Notes: generated by a model not told the origin, from the sequence alone. A stretch of DNA of 64,000 bases from Nocardioides campestrisoli (GCF_013624435.2 NZ_CP061768.1:992001-1056000); one strand, 5' to 3'; positions 46,033 through 54,039 are shown, counted from the stretch's first letter. Numbers and translations are program-made.

Positions 46033-47433
46033 GTGCGCATCTACCGGCAGGCCCTGCGAGGACACGGCTACGCCTTCCACGGACTGACCGAGCTGTTGGC
46101 CAAGGCCTCCCCGCTGCGGTCCGGCGACGAGCTGGCCGGGTGCGCGGCCGAGGACCCGCTGGAGCGGGTGGCCGCCCAGGTGGCGCTGGCCGACGTACGG
46201 CTCACGGACTTCCTGGACGACCTCGTCGTCGCCTACGAGGACGACGAGGTGAGCCGGCTGATCGTGGACTCACTCGACCTGGACGCCTTCGCGGCCGTCT
46301 CCGAGCTCACCGTCGGCGGGCTGCGTGACCATCTGCTGGAGACCGCCTCCAGTCCTGGGGCCGCTGCCGCGCTGGCCGCGCTCGCCCCTGGTCTGATGCC
46401 GGAGATGGTGGCGGGCGTCTCGAAGATCATGCGCAACCAGGACCTCGTCGTGGTCGCCCGGGCGGTCGACGTCCGGTCGCGGTTCCGCACCACCGTCGGC
46501 GGGCCGGGCCGGCTCTCCACCCGGTTGCAGCCGAACCACCCGCTGGACGACCCGCGCGGTGTGGCCGCCTCGGTCCTCGACGGACTGCTCCTGGGCTGCG
46601 GGGACGCGGTGATCGGCATCAACCCGGCCTCGGACTCACCCGACGCGGCGCACGACCTGCTGGTGCTGCTCGACGAGGTCCGCACCACGTACGAGATCCC
46701 CACCCAGTCCTGCGTCCTGGCCCACGTGACCACCACCCTGGAGCTGATCGAGCGGGGTGCCCCCGTGGACCTGGTCTTCCAGTCCATCGGCGGCACCGAG
46801 GCGACCAACCGGTCCTTCGGGGTCGACCTCGCCCTGCTGACCGAGGCCAGGGACGCGGCGCTCTCGCTGGGCCGCGGCACCGTCGGGCAGGACGTCATGT
46901 ACTTCGAGACCGGCCAGGGGTCCTCGCTGTCGGCCGACGCGCACCTCGGCACCGGGGGACGCCCGGTGGACCAGCAGACCCTGGAGGCCAGGGCGTACGG
47001 CCTCGCCCGCCACCTCAGCCCGTTCCTGGTGAACACCGTGGTCGGTTTCATCGGTCCGGAGTACCTCTACGACGGCAAGCAGATCACCCGCGCCGGCCTC
47101 GAGGACCACTTCTGCGGGAAGCTGCTGGGACTGCCGATGGGCGTCGACGTCTGCTACACCAACCACTCGATGGCCGACCAGGACGACATGGACGTGCTGC
47201 TGGTCTCGCTCGCCGCAGCGGGGGTCTCGTTCATCATCACCGTGCCGGGTGGGGACGACGTGATGCTCGGCTACCAGAGCGCCTCCTTCCACGACGCCCT
47301 CGCCGTACGCGAGCTGCTGGACCTGCGACCCGCCCCGGAGTTCGAGGAGTGGCTGGCGGGGCTGGGACTGCTCTCGGCCGACGGCTCGGTCCTCCCGCTG
47401 GAGCACTCGCCGCTGTCGGGGCTGGGCTCGTGA
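46033..47433 (+). CDS. eutB: Ethanolamine ammonia-lyase large subunit
   Basis: The 466-residue protein matches EutB in length and sequence. Visible features are FHGLTELLAKASPLRSGDEL near the start, TRLQPNHPLDDPRGV near 168, GINPASDSPDAAHDLL near 200, QSIGGTEATNRSFGV near 255, ETGQGSSLSADAHLG near 296 and CYTNHSMADQDDMDVLLVSL near 375. With EutC and coenzyme B12 it converts ethanolamine to acetaldehyde and ammonia. I chose GTG 46033; GTG 46015 adds six residues. No shell or permease gene is near, so this is the simple, non-compartment form. Confidence 0.95.
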   Translation: MRIYRQALRGHGYAFHGLTELLAKASPLRSGDELAGCAAEDPLERVAAQVALADVRLTDFLDDLVVAYEDDEVSRLIVDSLDLDAFAAVSELTVGGLRDHLLETASSPGAAAALAALAPGLMPEMVAGVSKIMRNQDLVVVARAVDVRSRFRTTVGGPGRLSTRLQPNHPLDDPRGVAASVLDGLLLGCGDAVIGINPASDSPDAAHDLLVLLDEVRTTYEIPTQSCVLAHVTTTLELIERGAPVDLVFQSIGGTEATNRSFGVDLALLTEARDAALSLGRGTVGQDVMYFETGQGSSLSADAHLGTGGRPVDQQTLEARAYGLARHLSPFLVNTVVGFIGPEYLYDGKQITRAGLEDHFCGKLLGLPMGVDVCYTNHSMADQDDMDVLLVSLAAAGVSFIITVPGGDDVMLGYQSASFHDALAVRELLDLRPAPEFEEWLAGLGLLSADGSVLPLEHSPLSGLGS

Positions 47434-48209
47434 GCACCCCCGACTGGGTGCGGCTGCGGCAGTCGACCAGCGCGCGGATCGGCCTGGGACGGGCCGGCAA
47501 CGCGGTGCCGGCCGCGGCCGACCTGGAGCTGCGGATCGCGCACGCCGAGGCGCGACGCAACGTCCTGACCGACCTGGACGCCGACGCCCTGGTGCGGGAC
47601 TTCCGCGCCGCCGGCCTCCCCGCCCCGGTCCGGGTGCGCTCCCAGGCCCGGGACCGCGCCGAGTACCTGCGCCGGCCCGACCTCGGCCGGCTGCTGTCCG
47701 AGGAGGACCGCGACTCGCTGGACGCCGTGGTGCCCGGTGAGCGCGACGGCGCGGGTGCGGGCAGTCGTCCGAGCCTGGTCGTGGTGTGCGCGGACGGGCT
47801 GTCGGCCCAGGCCACCCAGCGCCACGCCCTGCCGCTGCTGGCGGAGCTGCTGCCGCGCCTGGACGTGGAGGTCGTGGCCTGCCTGGTCGCGACCCAGGCC
47901 CGCGTCGCCCTCGGCGACCCGATCGGTCACGCGTTCGGTGCGACCCTGGTGCTGGTGCTCATCGGGGAGCGCCCCGGACTCTCGTCGCCGGACAGCCTGA
48001 GCGCCTACCTGACCTTCGACCCGAAGCCTGGACGCACCGATGCCGAGCGCAACTGCGTCTCGAACATCCGCACCCCGGGCGGTCAGTCGTACGCCGGTGC
48101 CGCGCGGGTGCTGGAGGCGCTCGTACGTTCGGTCCTCGCCGTCGGCGCGAGTGGCGTCGGGGTCAAGGACCTGACGTCGCGGGAGGACGAGACCCGGCGG
48201 CTGGGCTGA
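47430..48209 (+). CDS. eutC: Ethanolamine ammonia-lyase small subunit
   Basis: The 259-residue protein has the EutC signatures ARIGLGRAGNAVPAAADLEL near residue 11, VVVCADGLSAQATQRHALPL near 112, DPIGHAFGATLVLVLIGERPG near 160 and NCVSNIRTPGGQSYAGAA near 209. It binds the adenosylcobalamin with EutB. GTG 47430 overlaps the eutB stop (GTGA). Its last 56 bases contain one copy of a 39-bp direct repeat, and its 3' end overlaps the convergent DinB gene by 47 bp. Confidence 0.94.
   Translation: MSTPDWVRLRQSTSARIGLGRAGNAVPAAADLELRIAHAEARRNVLTDLDADALVRDFRAAGLPAPVRVRSQARDRAEYLRRPDLGRLLSEEDRDSLDAVVPGERDGAGAGSRPSLVVVCADGLSAQATQRHALPLLAELLPRLDVEVVACLVATQARVALGDPIGHAFGATLVLVLIGERPGLSSPDSLSAYLTFDPKPGRTDAERNCVSNIRTPGGQSYAGAARVLEALVRSVLAVGASGVGVKDLTSREDETRRLG
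48153..48191 (+). repeat. 39-bp direct repeat, copy 1 (inside the eutC 3' end)
   Basis: These 39 bases encode GVGVKDLTSREDE of EutC and recur exactly at 48844-48882, on the other side of the DinB-type gene. Confidence 0.95.
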
Positions 48210-48789
48210 GTCCGGCAGCCGCTCTGGCGGCTCGCTCGATCTTCGCGCGCTGCCCGGACCAGAAGGCGACGTCGTCCTCGGAGGGCCTCTTCGTCGCGTT
48301 GGTGCCCACGGCCCCGTCGAGCTCCTCGCGGAGGATGTCGGCATGCCCGGCGTGCCGACTGGTCTCGGCGATCTCGTGCACCAGGACCCCGAACAGCGTC
48401 ACCTCGGGGCGTGGCCACCAGGGCACGTGGCCAGGCGCATCGAGGGGGAGGGCGTCGATCGTCGCGTCGCTGTGCTCCCAGAGCCTGCGCCAGCCGTCGA
48501 TGATCTCCGCGCGGGACTCGTGCTCGGTCGCCCACATGCCTGCAAGGTCCGCGTCCTCGTCGTCCCAAGGAGGCAACGCCTCGGGGAAGGGGCGGCCGAA
48601 GACCTCGCCGAAGTATCTGGCTTCCCACGTGGACATGTGCTTGATCAAGCCCAGCAGGTTCGTACCCGTGGTGGTCATGGGACGACGGACCTCGTACTCG
48701 GAGAGCCCGTCGGTCTTCGCCACCACCGCTTCGCGGAGGCGCTTGAGGCAGTCGTGGAGCTGAGGCTTCGCGAGGTCGTCAAGCACCAC
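48163..48789 (-). CDS. DinB/DUF664 family protein
   Basis: The protein of about 208 residues has the DinB-like four-helix pattern: LDDLAKPQLHDCLKRLREAV at the start, then TGTNLLGLIKHMSTWEARYF near 50 (the first metal His) and HEIAETSRHAGHADILREEL near 155 (the other two His). DUF664 members are thiol-dependent enzymes or of unknown function. I take GTG 48789 (or 48786) as start because the family sequence begins there; the frame runs on upstream through the second repeat copy. It lies between the two 39-bp direct repeats and overlaps the eutC end by 47 bp. Confidence 0.82.
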   Translation of the reverse strand: MVLDDLAKPQLHDCLKRLREAVVAKTDGLSEYEVRRPMTTTGTNLLGLIKHMSTWEARYFGEVFGRPFPEALPPWDDEDADLAGMWATEHESRAEIIDGWRRLWEHSDATIDALPLDAPGHVPWWPRPEVTLFGVLVHEIAETSRHAGHADILREELDGAVGTNATKRPSEDDVAFWSGQRAKIERAARAAAGLSPAAGSRPPATSGP

Positions 48790-48843
48790 GCGAGCGTGGC
48801 ATCCGGCCGTGCGGGTCGCAAGCCCCTCGGCAGTGGTGCTGAC

Positions 48844-48882
48844 GGCGTCGGGGTCAAGGACCTGACGTCGCGGGAGGACGAG
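48844..48882 (+). repeat. 39-bp direct repeat, copy 2
   Basis: Identical over 39 bases to 48153-48191. Translated in the eutC frame, the copy and its flanks read GVGVKDLTSREDEAARPGAH, like the C-terminus of a second EutC, so it may be a eutC 3' remnant. Confidence 0.95.
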
Positions 48883-48941
48883 GCGGCGCGGCCAGGTGCT
48901 CACGACGCTCCCGTGCGGTCGCCGTCCTGGGGCGTCGTGTC

Positions 48942-49301
48942 TCAGCCGGGGCCGAGCGGATGGGAGAGGTCGTAGGCGCGCGCGAGCTTCTTCGGGACGA
49001 CCATGCGCCACGCGTCCACGACCAGCTCCCGGGCCTCGCCCGGGTCGAGGGCAGCGAGCTCGGCGTGCACCCAGTGGAAGCGCATGTCGGAGGTCGGGGG
49101 AAGGTGGAACTTGTGCGGCTCGCCGGCGACCAGCGCAGCGCGCTCCTCCCTCGGGAACGCGAACCCCATCACGGTCTCGTCCAGGGAGAACGCCGTGTAG
49201 ACGAGCTGCTTGACGCGGAACTTGAGGCGACCCCGCACATACACCTCGTACGAGCGCTCCAGCTCCGAGCCGAGCGGCCGGACGTCCTCGATCGTCGCCA
49301 T
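48942..49301 (-). CDS. MmcQ/YjbR family protein
   Basis: The 119-residue protein has the MmcQ/YjbR fold sequence RPLGSELERSYEVYVRGRLK, VMGFAFPREERAALVAGEP and ELVVDAWRMVVPKKLARAYD, which is the family's C-terminal signature. Members are small cytosolic proteins of double-wing DNA-binding-like fold and unknown role. ATG 49301 is chosen since the family starts there. The gene follows the Nudix gene in the same direction with a 14-bp gap. Confidence 0.85.
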   Translation of the reverse strand: MATIEDVRPLGSELERSYEVYVRGRLKFRVKQLVYTAFSLDETVMGFAFPREERAALVAGEPHKFHLPPTSDMRFHWVHAELAALDPGEARELVVDAWRMVVPKKLARAYDLSHPLGPG

Positions 49302-49315
49302 GCCGCCACCACCCG

Positions 49316-49834
49316 TCAACGCTGTCGCAGGGACTCCAGCCAGGGTCGCATGTTGGCGACGGCGTCAGGCATGAACTCCAGCTCGTCGAGCATCTCCAGC
49401 AGCCGCTCCGGGGTCACCCACTGGCCCCACGCGACCTCCGCGGGCTGCCAGCGGATCGGGCCGTCCCAGAGGCACTCGTAGCAGTAGGCGTGGAACCTGG
49501 CCCGGTCGTCCGCGTAGTCCGCCTCGAAGAGCGGCACCAGCCGCGCGCCCGAGACCCCCAGCTCCTCCTCGACCTCCCGGGTCGCGGACAGGAGCGGATC
49601 CTCGCCCGCCTGGAGCACGCCACCCGCGGTGAAGTCGTAGAGGCCGGGATAGAGGTCCTTGGTCGCCGTGCGGCGATGGACGTAGACCAGTCCGTCGGAG
49701 TTGCGCACCACCACGTGGGTGGCGGCATGGCGCAGGTTGTCGCGTCGCACCCGGGCCCGGTCGGCCACCTCGCCGGACGGCCGACCGTCCGGCCCGTACA
49801 GGGCGACCTGCTCGCTCGGGGAAGAACCTGTCAC
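49316..49834 (-). CDS. Nudix hydrolase (YfcD-like)
   Basis: The 172-residue protein carries a perfect Nudix box: GGVLQAGEDPLLSATREVEE followed by ELGV, near residues 78-101. The start (VTGSSPSEQVALYGPDGRPS) and HAATHVVVRNSDGLVYVHRR match the YfcD/IPP-isomerase-like branch. It would hydrolyse a nucleoside diphosphate derivative. The start is GTG 49834. It is followed by the MmcQ gene in the same direction. Confidence 0.92.
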   Translation of the reverse strand: MTGSSPSEQVALYGPDGRPSGEVADRARVRRDNLRHAATHVVVRNSDGLVYVHRRTATKDLYPGLYDFTAGGVLQAGEDPLLSATREVEEELGVSGARLVPLFEADYADDRARFHAYCYECLWDGPIRWQPAEVAWGQWVTPERLLEMLDELEFMPDAVANMRPWLESLRQR

Positions 49835-49879
49835 GTGCTGGAGTCTCGCACCTCGATCTCGGGGCACGCGCTCGCTGCT

Positions 49880-49944
49880 GACGGTGTCTTCTCGGGAGCT
49901 CTCATGGCACCGGCCCTGCGCCCGCCTGGCGCGCCCGCATCCCG
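49880..49944. repeat. Dispersed 65-bp repeat, copy B
   Basis: It matches 44241-44305 at 57 of 65 bases, in the same orientation. It lies between the Nudix start and the small gene at 49958. On the minus strand it contains an ATG followed by RAPEKTPS, like the start of the membrane protein at 44266, but the frame soon stops. Confidence 0.8.
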
Positions 49945-49957
49945 CTAGCCTGCGGTC

Positions 49958-50086
49958 ATGTTCCTCCCCGTTCTCGGCGCCTTGGGCTTCCTCGACGCGC
50001 ATGACGCCCGCAGGGCGATGGGACTGGCGGAGCGGTTCGAGGAGCAGCGCCGGAACGGCACGCTGCCGGACGTGCCGACATGGTGA
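49958..50086 (+). CDS. Small protein of unknown function (42 aa)
   Basis: A 42-codon frame from ATG 49958 encodes FLPVLGALGFLDAHDARRAM followed by a charged helix (GLAERFEEQRRNGTLPD). Third codon positions are mostly G or C. It overlaps the start of the next gene by 7 bp, as in coupled gene pairs. There is no clear Shine-Dalgarno sequence. It may be a real small protein or a leader for the next gene. Confidence 0.4.
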   Translation: MFLPVLGALGFLDAHDARRAMGLAERFEEQRRNGTLPDVPTW

Positions 50087-50880
50087 GGCCCTCGCGGCGG
50101 GGCAGCACGTGGTTCGTGTGGGTGGCGGGAGTGGCCGCGATCGTTGTCTTGGCGCTCGTGATCTCGTGGGCGATGTTCGGGGGGAGTGAGGACGACGACT
50201 CACGCCCCACCGCGCAGCCCACCCGCCCCGCCGGCCTGTCGTCGAGCAGCCCATCGCCCGGCGACGAGGCATCGCCCAGCCAACGCTTCGTCCGGTTCCA
50301 GGAGTTCCCCCTGGACCTGGGTTGGGACGCCTACGGCCCCTCGGTCAATGGGCCGGGCCGCGACTTGGCTGGGGTCCAGATGCCGGAGTGGCACCCCCGG
50401 GACGGGGTGCTGTACAGGTCCGGCTACCAGGACACGCTGGCCGCCTCCGCCTCCGGCGCCTTCCCACTTGGCGCTCCCAAACTCGGTCGTACGTCAGGCC
50501 TCACACGCGGGCTCCTGGGTTACCCGAACGCGCGAGCCGCGCGCTCCGCCTTCCGGGCACTGGTCGACGCGGTGGCCGACTGGCCCGTCTTCATGGATCC
50601 GTACGGAGGGAAGACCGCATACTCCGCCGAGGTGTACGAGTCGATCGACGAGGCGAACGCCGGGCGGGAGACAACGACGTTCACCTTTGCCTACACCTCC
50701 TCCGACGCGCCGTGGGGGGTGCTCTACCAGTTCGCGCTCGTCGACGACGTCATCTACGGCAGTGACGTCAAGGGCGGATGGACGCCGCAGAATGCGGCCG
50801 CACGTGTCGCCGAGCTGGACAAGGAGAACCGGCCGTTGATCAAGCTCCTGCCGCGAATCGACCGCTCCCAGGGATCGTGA
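50080..50880 (+). CDS. Membrane-anchored extracellular protein of unknown function
   Basis: The 266-residue protein has one membrane segment (about residues 13-34, WVAGVAAIVVLALVISWAMF) after a short basic start. A low-complexity Ser/Pro/Thr linker (RPAGLSSSSPSPGDEASPSQ) follows, then a globular domain of about 200 residues with FQEFPLDLGWDAYGPSVNGP. The domain is outside the cell. I do not recognise it. It overlaps a 42-codon frame upstream. Confidence 0.7.
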   Translation: MVRPSRRGSTWFVWVAGVAAIVVLALVISWAMFGGSEDDDSRPTAQPTRPAGLSSSSPSPGDEASPSQRFVRFQEFPLDLGWDAYGPSVNGPGRDLAGVQMPEWHPRDGVLYRSGYQDTLAASASGAFPLGAPKLGRTSGLTRGLLGYPNARAARSAFRALVDAVADWPVFMDPYGGKTAYSAEVYESIDEANAGRETTTFTFAYTSSDAPWGVLYQFALVDDVIYGSDVKGGWTPQNAAARVAELDKENRPLIKLLPRIDRSQGS

Positions 50881-50937
50881 TGCCCAGGGCAGGGTGCGTT
50901 CACCCGGGTTGGCTGTGTCCAGGCCCCTAGGTGTGCT

Positions 50938-51351
50938 CTACCTCCGCCGGAACTCGTCGATGACGTTCCCCTCGTCGTCCAGCACCACCCAGCGGCCGAA
51001 GCCCTCCGGGTGCTGCCGAGTCAGCTCAGCCAGGTGTGCCTCCTCAGGATCGACGGGCAGATCAGGGGTGGACGACGCGACCAGGGCGTACTGCTCGTAG
51101 ACGAGGAAGTGTTCGTCCTCCTCCATGCTCAGCGCCGCTTCGCGGACCGCCCGGACCGCGGCGCCGAACTCCCCGAACGGGATGCTGACCATGTCGTCCC
51201 ACTCCTCGCGGGTCATCACGATCTCCACCGTCCTGGTGGAGTCGTCAGGGTGCGCGAACGTGAGCGTGATCCGCCCGGGCTCGGTCGCTGTGGCCGTGCC
51301 CCAGTCGTTCAGGAACTCCACCAGGCGCTCCCACAGCCGGTCGTACGTCAT
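50938..51351 (-). CDS. Acidic cytosolic protein of unknown function (137 aa)
   Basis: The 137-residue acidic protein has no signal or membrane segment. It begins YDRLWERLVEFLNDWGTATA and has RITLTFAHPDDSTRTVEIVM and EWDDMVSIPFGEFGAAVRAV in the middle. The C-terminal GRWVVLDDEGNVIDEF is beta-rich. I recall similar actinobacterial hypotheticals but cannot name a family. It is the last gene before the accessory region with repeated motifs. Confidence 0.65.
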   Translation of the reverse strand: MTYDRLWERLVEFLNDWGTATATEPGRITLTFAHPDDSTRTVEIVMTREEWDDMVSIPFGEFGAAVRAVREAALSMEEDEHFLVYEQYALVASSTPDLPVDPEEAHLAELTRQHPEGFGRWVVLDDEGNVIDEFRRR

Positions 51352-51380
51352 GCCGCAGCATGGCAGGTCCGGGGGAGACG

Positions 51381-51527
51381 ATGCCCGTCACCGAAGCCCA
51401 ATGCCCCGAGGTCGAGATCCTGTACGCGGCCGCCCGCGACGCCGCACGAGGCCTGACTCCCGGGTCCTGGGAGAGCGTGGGGGCGTTGACGTGGTTGGCG
51501 CGAACCCGGGCCCATTCGCGGCGGTAA
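51381..51527 (+). CDS. Small protein of unknown function (48 aa) ending inside the repeated motif
   Basis: ATG 51381 is preceded by GGGGGAG at good spacing and opens a 48-codon frame encoding CPEVEILYAAARDAARGLTP and WESVGALTWLARTRAHSRR. The TAA stop lies inside the repeated motif at 51518 (GCGGCGG-TAA-GACGC). Codon use fits the genome. It may be a truncated gene whose end was replaced by the motif junction. Confidence 0.45.
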   Translation: MPVTEAQCPEVEILYAAARDAARGLTPGSWESVGALTWLARTRAHSRR

Positions 51528-51535
51528 GACGCACT
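51518..51535 (+). repeat. Cassette-boundary motif, exact copy 1
   Basis: GCGGCGGTAAGACGCACT, identical to 53878-53895 and 55700-55717. It is the first copy of a same-strand series spaced by single genes. Confidence 0.85.
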
Positions 51536-51593
51536 CAATGCGGCAGATCCGGGCGTTCGTGGTCTCTTGGTCTTGGCAGGCGCAGCGCACCCG

Positions 51594-52400
51594 TCAGACT
51601 CCGGTGACGAGGGCCGACAAGTGCGGCTGCACCAGGGCCAGAACCTGCACGTGCGTGGTCGGGTCCGCCGAGATGACGAGACCGCGCCCCGTGTGCAGTG
51701 GGTCGCCCGCGAGATCCGTGACGACGCAGCCGGCGGCCTCAGCTATCGCGATTCCCGCGGCGAAGTGGACGTTGTTCCGGAATGAGCCGTCTGAGATGTA
51801 GGAGGCTCTGCGACCTGCGGCGACCCAGGCGACACCCAGCGTCGACGAGATGACCCTGGGGCCGTAGGCGGCTCGAACCCGGCGATCGTGGACGAGCTGG
51901 CCGCCAACGAATGGTCGATCCAACGGTCCGTCGCAGTTGATCTCGAGCAGGGCGGAAGCCGGACTCGGCTCGAGGGCTTGTTCTGTGCCGTCACTGCGGC
52001 GGACGAGTGTGCGGGACCCATCGGTCCAGAACAGCTCGCCGGCTATCGGATCGGCAACGGCGGCGGCGACGTTCCTACCGTTCTGGATGAGGGCGACGTT
52101 GACCGCCAGGAGAGGCGTGGTGGCCGCGAAGTTCAACGTGCCGCAGAGCGGATCGATGAGCCACCGCCGCGACGCCGTGCGCGATCCGGAATCGCCCGAC
52201 TCCTCGCCGGTGCGGGCGTCGGCCGGGCGATGCCTCTGCAGAACTCCGACGATCACCTCTTCCGCGGCGATGTCGGTCTCGGTGGCGAAGTCGGTGGAAG
52301 TCTTCGCGAAACGCACGTGCTCGGATCCGTAGTTGCGCGCCACCACGTCGGCGCCTGCCCGGGCCGCCGAGATCGCGACCTCGACGTCGGTCAGCCCCAT
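51594..52400 (-). CDS. Inositol-monophosphatase-like protein with altered metal site
   Basis: The 268-residue protein follows the IMPase fold from the start (ISAARAGADVVARNYGSEHV, KTSTDFATETDIAAEEVI) through RTGEESGD near residue 64. The core motif, normally DPLDGTxNF, reads WLIDPLCGTLNFAA near 80: the second metal-binding Asp is Cys. The later PWDxAAG motif reads RNNVHFAAGIAIAE near 215, so its Asp is also missing. It probably does not use the usual three-metal mechanism and may be a non-phosphatase subfamily. It fills the first cassette interval (51518-52480). Confidence 0.8.
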   Translation of the reverse strand: MGLTDVEVAISAARAGADVVARNYGSEHVRFAKTSTDFATETDIAAEEVIVGVLQRHRPADARTGEESGDSGSRTASRRWLIDPLCGTLNFAATTPLLAVNVALIQNGRNVAAAVADPIAGELFWTDGSRTLVRRSDGTEQALEPSPASALLEINCDGPLDRPFVGGQLVHDRRVRAAYGPRVISSTLGVAWVAAGRRASYISDGSFRNNVHFAAGIAIAEAAGCVVTDLAGDPLHTGRGLVISADPTTHVQVLALVQPHLSALVTGV

Positions 52401-52479
52401 GCGGCGACCCTACTCACGTCGACACCTCGCAGGAGGTACGTCCATCGCACGCATCTCGGCAGATGAGTGCGTCCGGCTC

Positions 52480-52494
52480 GCGGCGGGATGACGC
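52480..52494 (+). repeat. Cassette-boundary motif, degenerate copy
   Basis: GCGGCGGGATGACGC, preceded by an inverted TGCGTC (52468-52473) that can pair with GACGCA. It separates the IMPase-like gene from the PD-(D/E)XK-like gene. Confidence 0.5.
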
Positions 52495-52566
52495 ATGGCG
52501 CCAGTACACGCTTGCTGTTGGCGGACGAAGCAATCACCCCTTCGAGCCGCTCGATCTATCGCGGGC

Positions 52567-53763
52567 CTACTCGTCGTCAGGCCACGCCTCGCCAGGTGGC
52601 CAAGGGTCCGGGAGCCCGAAGAACTGGTCCGCCCTCGTCGGCGCTGAGATCTCAACCAGCGTGCTGCCGGCAAGGCTCAGCGTGTCGCCCGGCAACCCGA
52701 CCGCTTCGGGAAGCTGGTGGACCGGGTTCGGGTGTCGCCACAGGATCGTCTCCGCTCGTTGAACGTGGTACGGCATGAGCTGATTCACGAGGAGAACGCC
52801 AGAGACGTTGCGGTTGGTCCACTCCGGTGGCGTGCCGAAGTAGCCGTCCGGCTGCCGGATTTCCCGGGTCACCATCGAACCGTCGGGCGCCTCGCCAATC
52901 TGCACGGCGACGTGCCCGTACATGGCGTTGCCGCTGTGCCAGCGGTCCCTGTCGTGGATGTACGTGCCGACCGCGATGATGAATGGCGCCCCGAGGTTCC
53001 CGTACTCGTGGTGCTTCGTCGCTAGTGCCTTCTTAATCGCCGGTGCGCCATCGATGAAGTCGACGCCCGTGTGCCCGTAGATACCAATCGCCCGGTCGTT
53101 GCGCGTCGTGCCTCTGGCTTCGGGCTTCTTCGGAACCGCCCGGAACGTAACCGCCCAGCCATCGTGCTCCCACCGACGCATCGGAGCGGCGTCCGCATCC
53201 CACGGGACATCGGGGTTGAGCTCCGCGAGCCAGCGTCGGAGGTCCTTCCGAAGGCGTGCTGAGGCGGGCGGCGAGGCCCCCTCTTCGAGCTCGTCCAGCC
53301 ACAGCATGAAGTTGGGGTCGCCCAACCGATTGACCGTGTCGAAGAGTGCGGCTCGGCGTTGCGCCGCCGCCTTCTCGGCTGGAGTCGAGCCGGGCGCGAT
53401 GGCCTCGACGAAGAACCCGAGGTCATCGCGCTCTGCCAGGAAATCCGGGCGGCGCCTGGTGCCATGAACCTCGGGATGAATCGTGACGGTGTACCCAGCC
53501 CTTACGAGGCTTTCGTGCAGGTAGAGCTCAAGGAACGCGCTGCGGAACTGCTCGTCGTCGCGGGACCGGAACCGCTGCCGCAGGTCGTTGTGCTCCGGCT
53601 CGCTGGGGATTCGGTCGAGCCACTTCTGCATGAGGGCACGAGGGTGCTCCCAGTAGGCACCCGCAATGCGGTTGAGGAACTCGAAGGTGGACTCCTGGTG
53701 GGTCGACGGCGTGGCGTCGGTACGCCCGAAATCATCGAACAGCGGTTGGCGTTGTTCCCCCAT
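52567..53763 (-). CDS. Putative PD-(D/E)XK-fold protein of unknown function (398 aa)
   Basis: The 398-residue soluble protein has SAFLELYLHESLVRAGYTVT followed by RRRPDFLAERDDLGFFVEA near residue 110-128. A helix, then R-PDF and F-V-E-A, is the order of a PD-(D/E)XK nuclease core, with E-x-A in place of E-x-K, so catalysis is uncertain. The rest includes NDRAIGIYGHTGVDFIDGA and GAPFIIAVGTYIHDRDRWH. I know no family name. ATG 53763 is preferred over an upstream in-frame start that adds 27 unlikely residues. Codon use is less biased than in the core genes. Confidence 0.6.
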   Translation of the reverse strand: MGEQRQPLFDDFGRTDATPSTHQESTFEFLNRIAGAYWEHPRALMQKWLDRIPSEPEHNDLRQRFRSRDDEQFRSAFLELYLHESLVRAGYTVTIHPEVHGTRRRPDFLAERDDLGFFVEAIAPGSTPAEKAAAQRRAALFDTVNRLGDPNFMLWLDELEEGASPPASARLRKDLRRWLAELNPDVPWDADAAPMRRWEHDGWAVTFRAVPKKPEARGTTRNDRAIGIYGHTGVDFIDGAPAIKKALATKHHEYGNLGAPFIIAVGTYIHDRDRWHSGNAMYGHVAVQIGEAPDGSMVTREIRQPDGYFGTPPEWTNRNVSGVLLVNQLMPYHVQRAETILWRHPNPVHQLPEAVGLPGDTLSLAGSTLVEISAPTRADQFFGLPDPWPPGEAWPDDE

Positions 53764-53877
53764 GCGGGCCAGCGTGCCAGTACCCGCCGACAGCGACGCG
53801 GCAACGCGCGTTGTTGTCTGCAGGGGTCTTGAGCAGAGCAGCACAACGGATCCTCCGAAGATCCGCGTGTCCGACAG

Positions 53878-53895
53878 GCGGCGGTAAGACGCACT
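53878..53895 (+). repeat. Cassette-boundary motif, exact copy 2
   Basis: GCGGCGGTAAGACGCACT, preceded by CCGACAG as at copy 3. It lies upstream of the PD-(D/E)XK-like gene. Confidence 0.85.
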
Positions 53896-54039
53896 GATCG
53901 GCGCATCCGGATGGAGACGACTTGGGGTGGTGAGCGTTTACGAGGGCCTCCGTGGAGGTACCTCTTCCGTGACTGAAGGCGCTGTCGGCGCATCCCCGGC
54001 CTGCAAGGATGACGAGTTTGTTGACGAACGCTCTCGTGA

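Noticed and set aside
49833..49905. Small minus-strand protein starting RAPEKTPS in repeat copy B
   Set aside because: The frame stops after 24 codons and has no support beyond the repeat itself.
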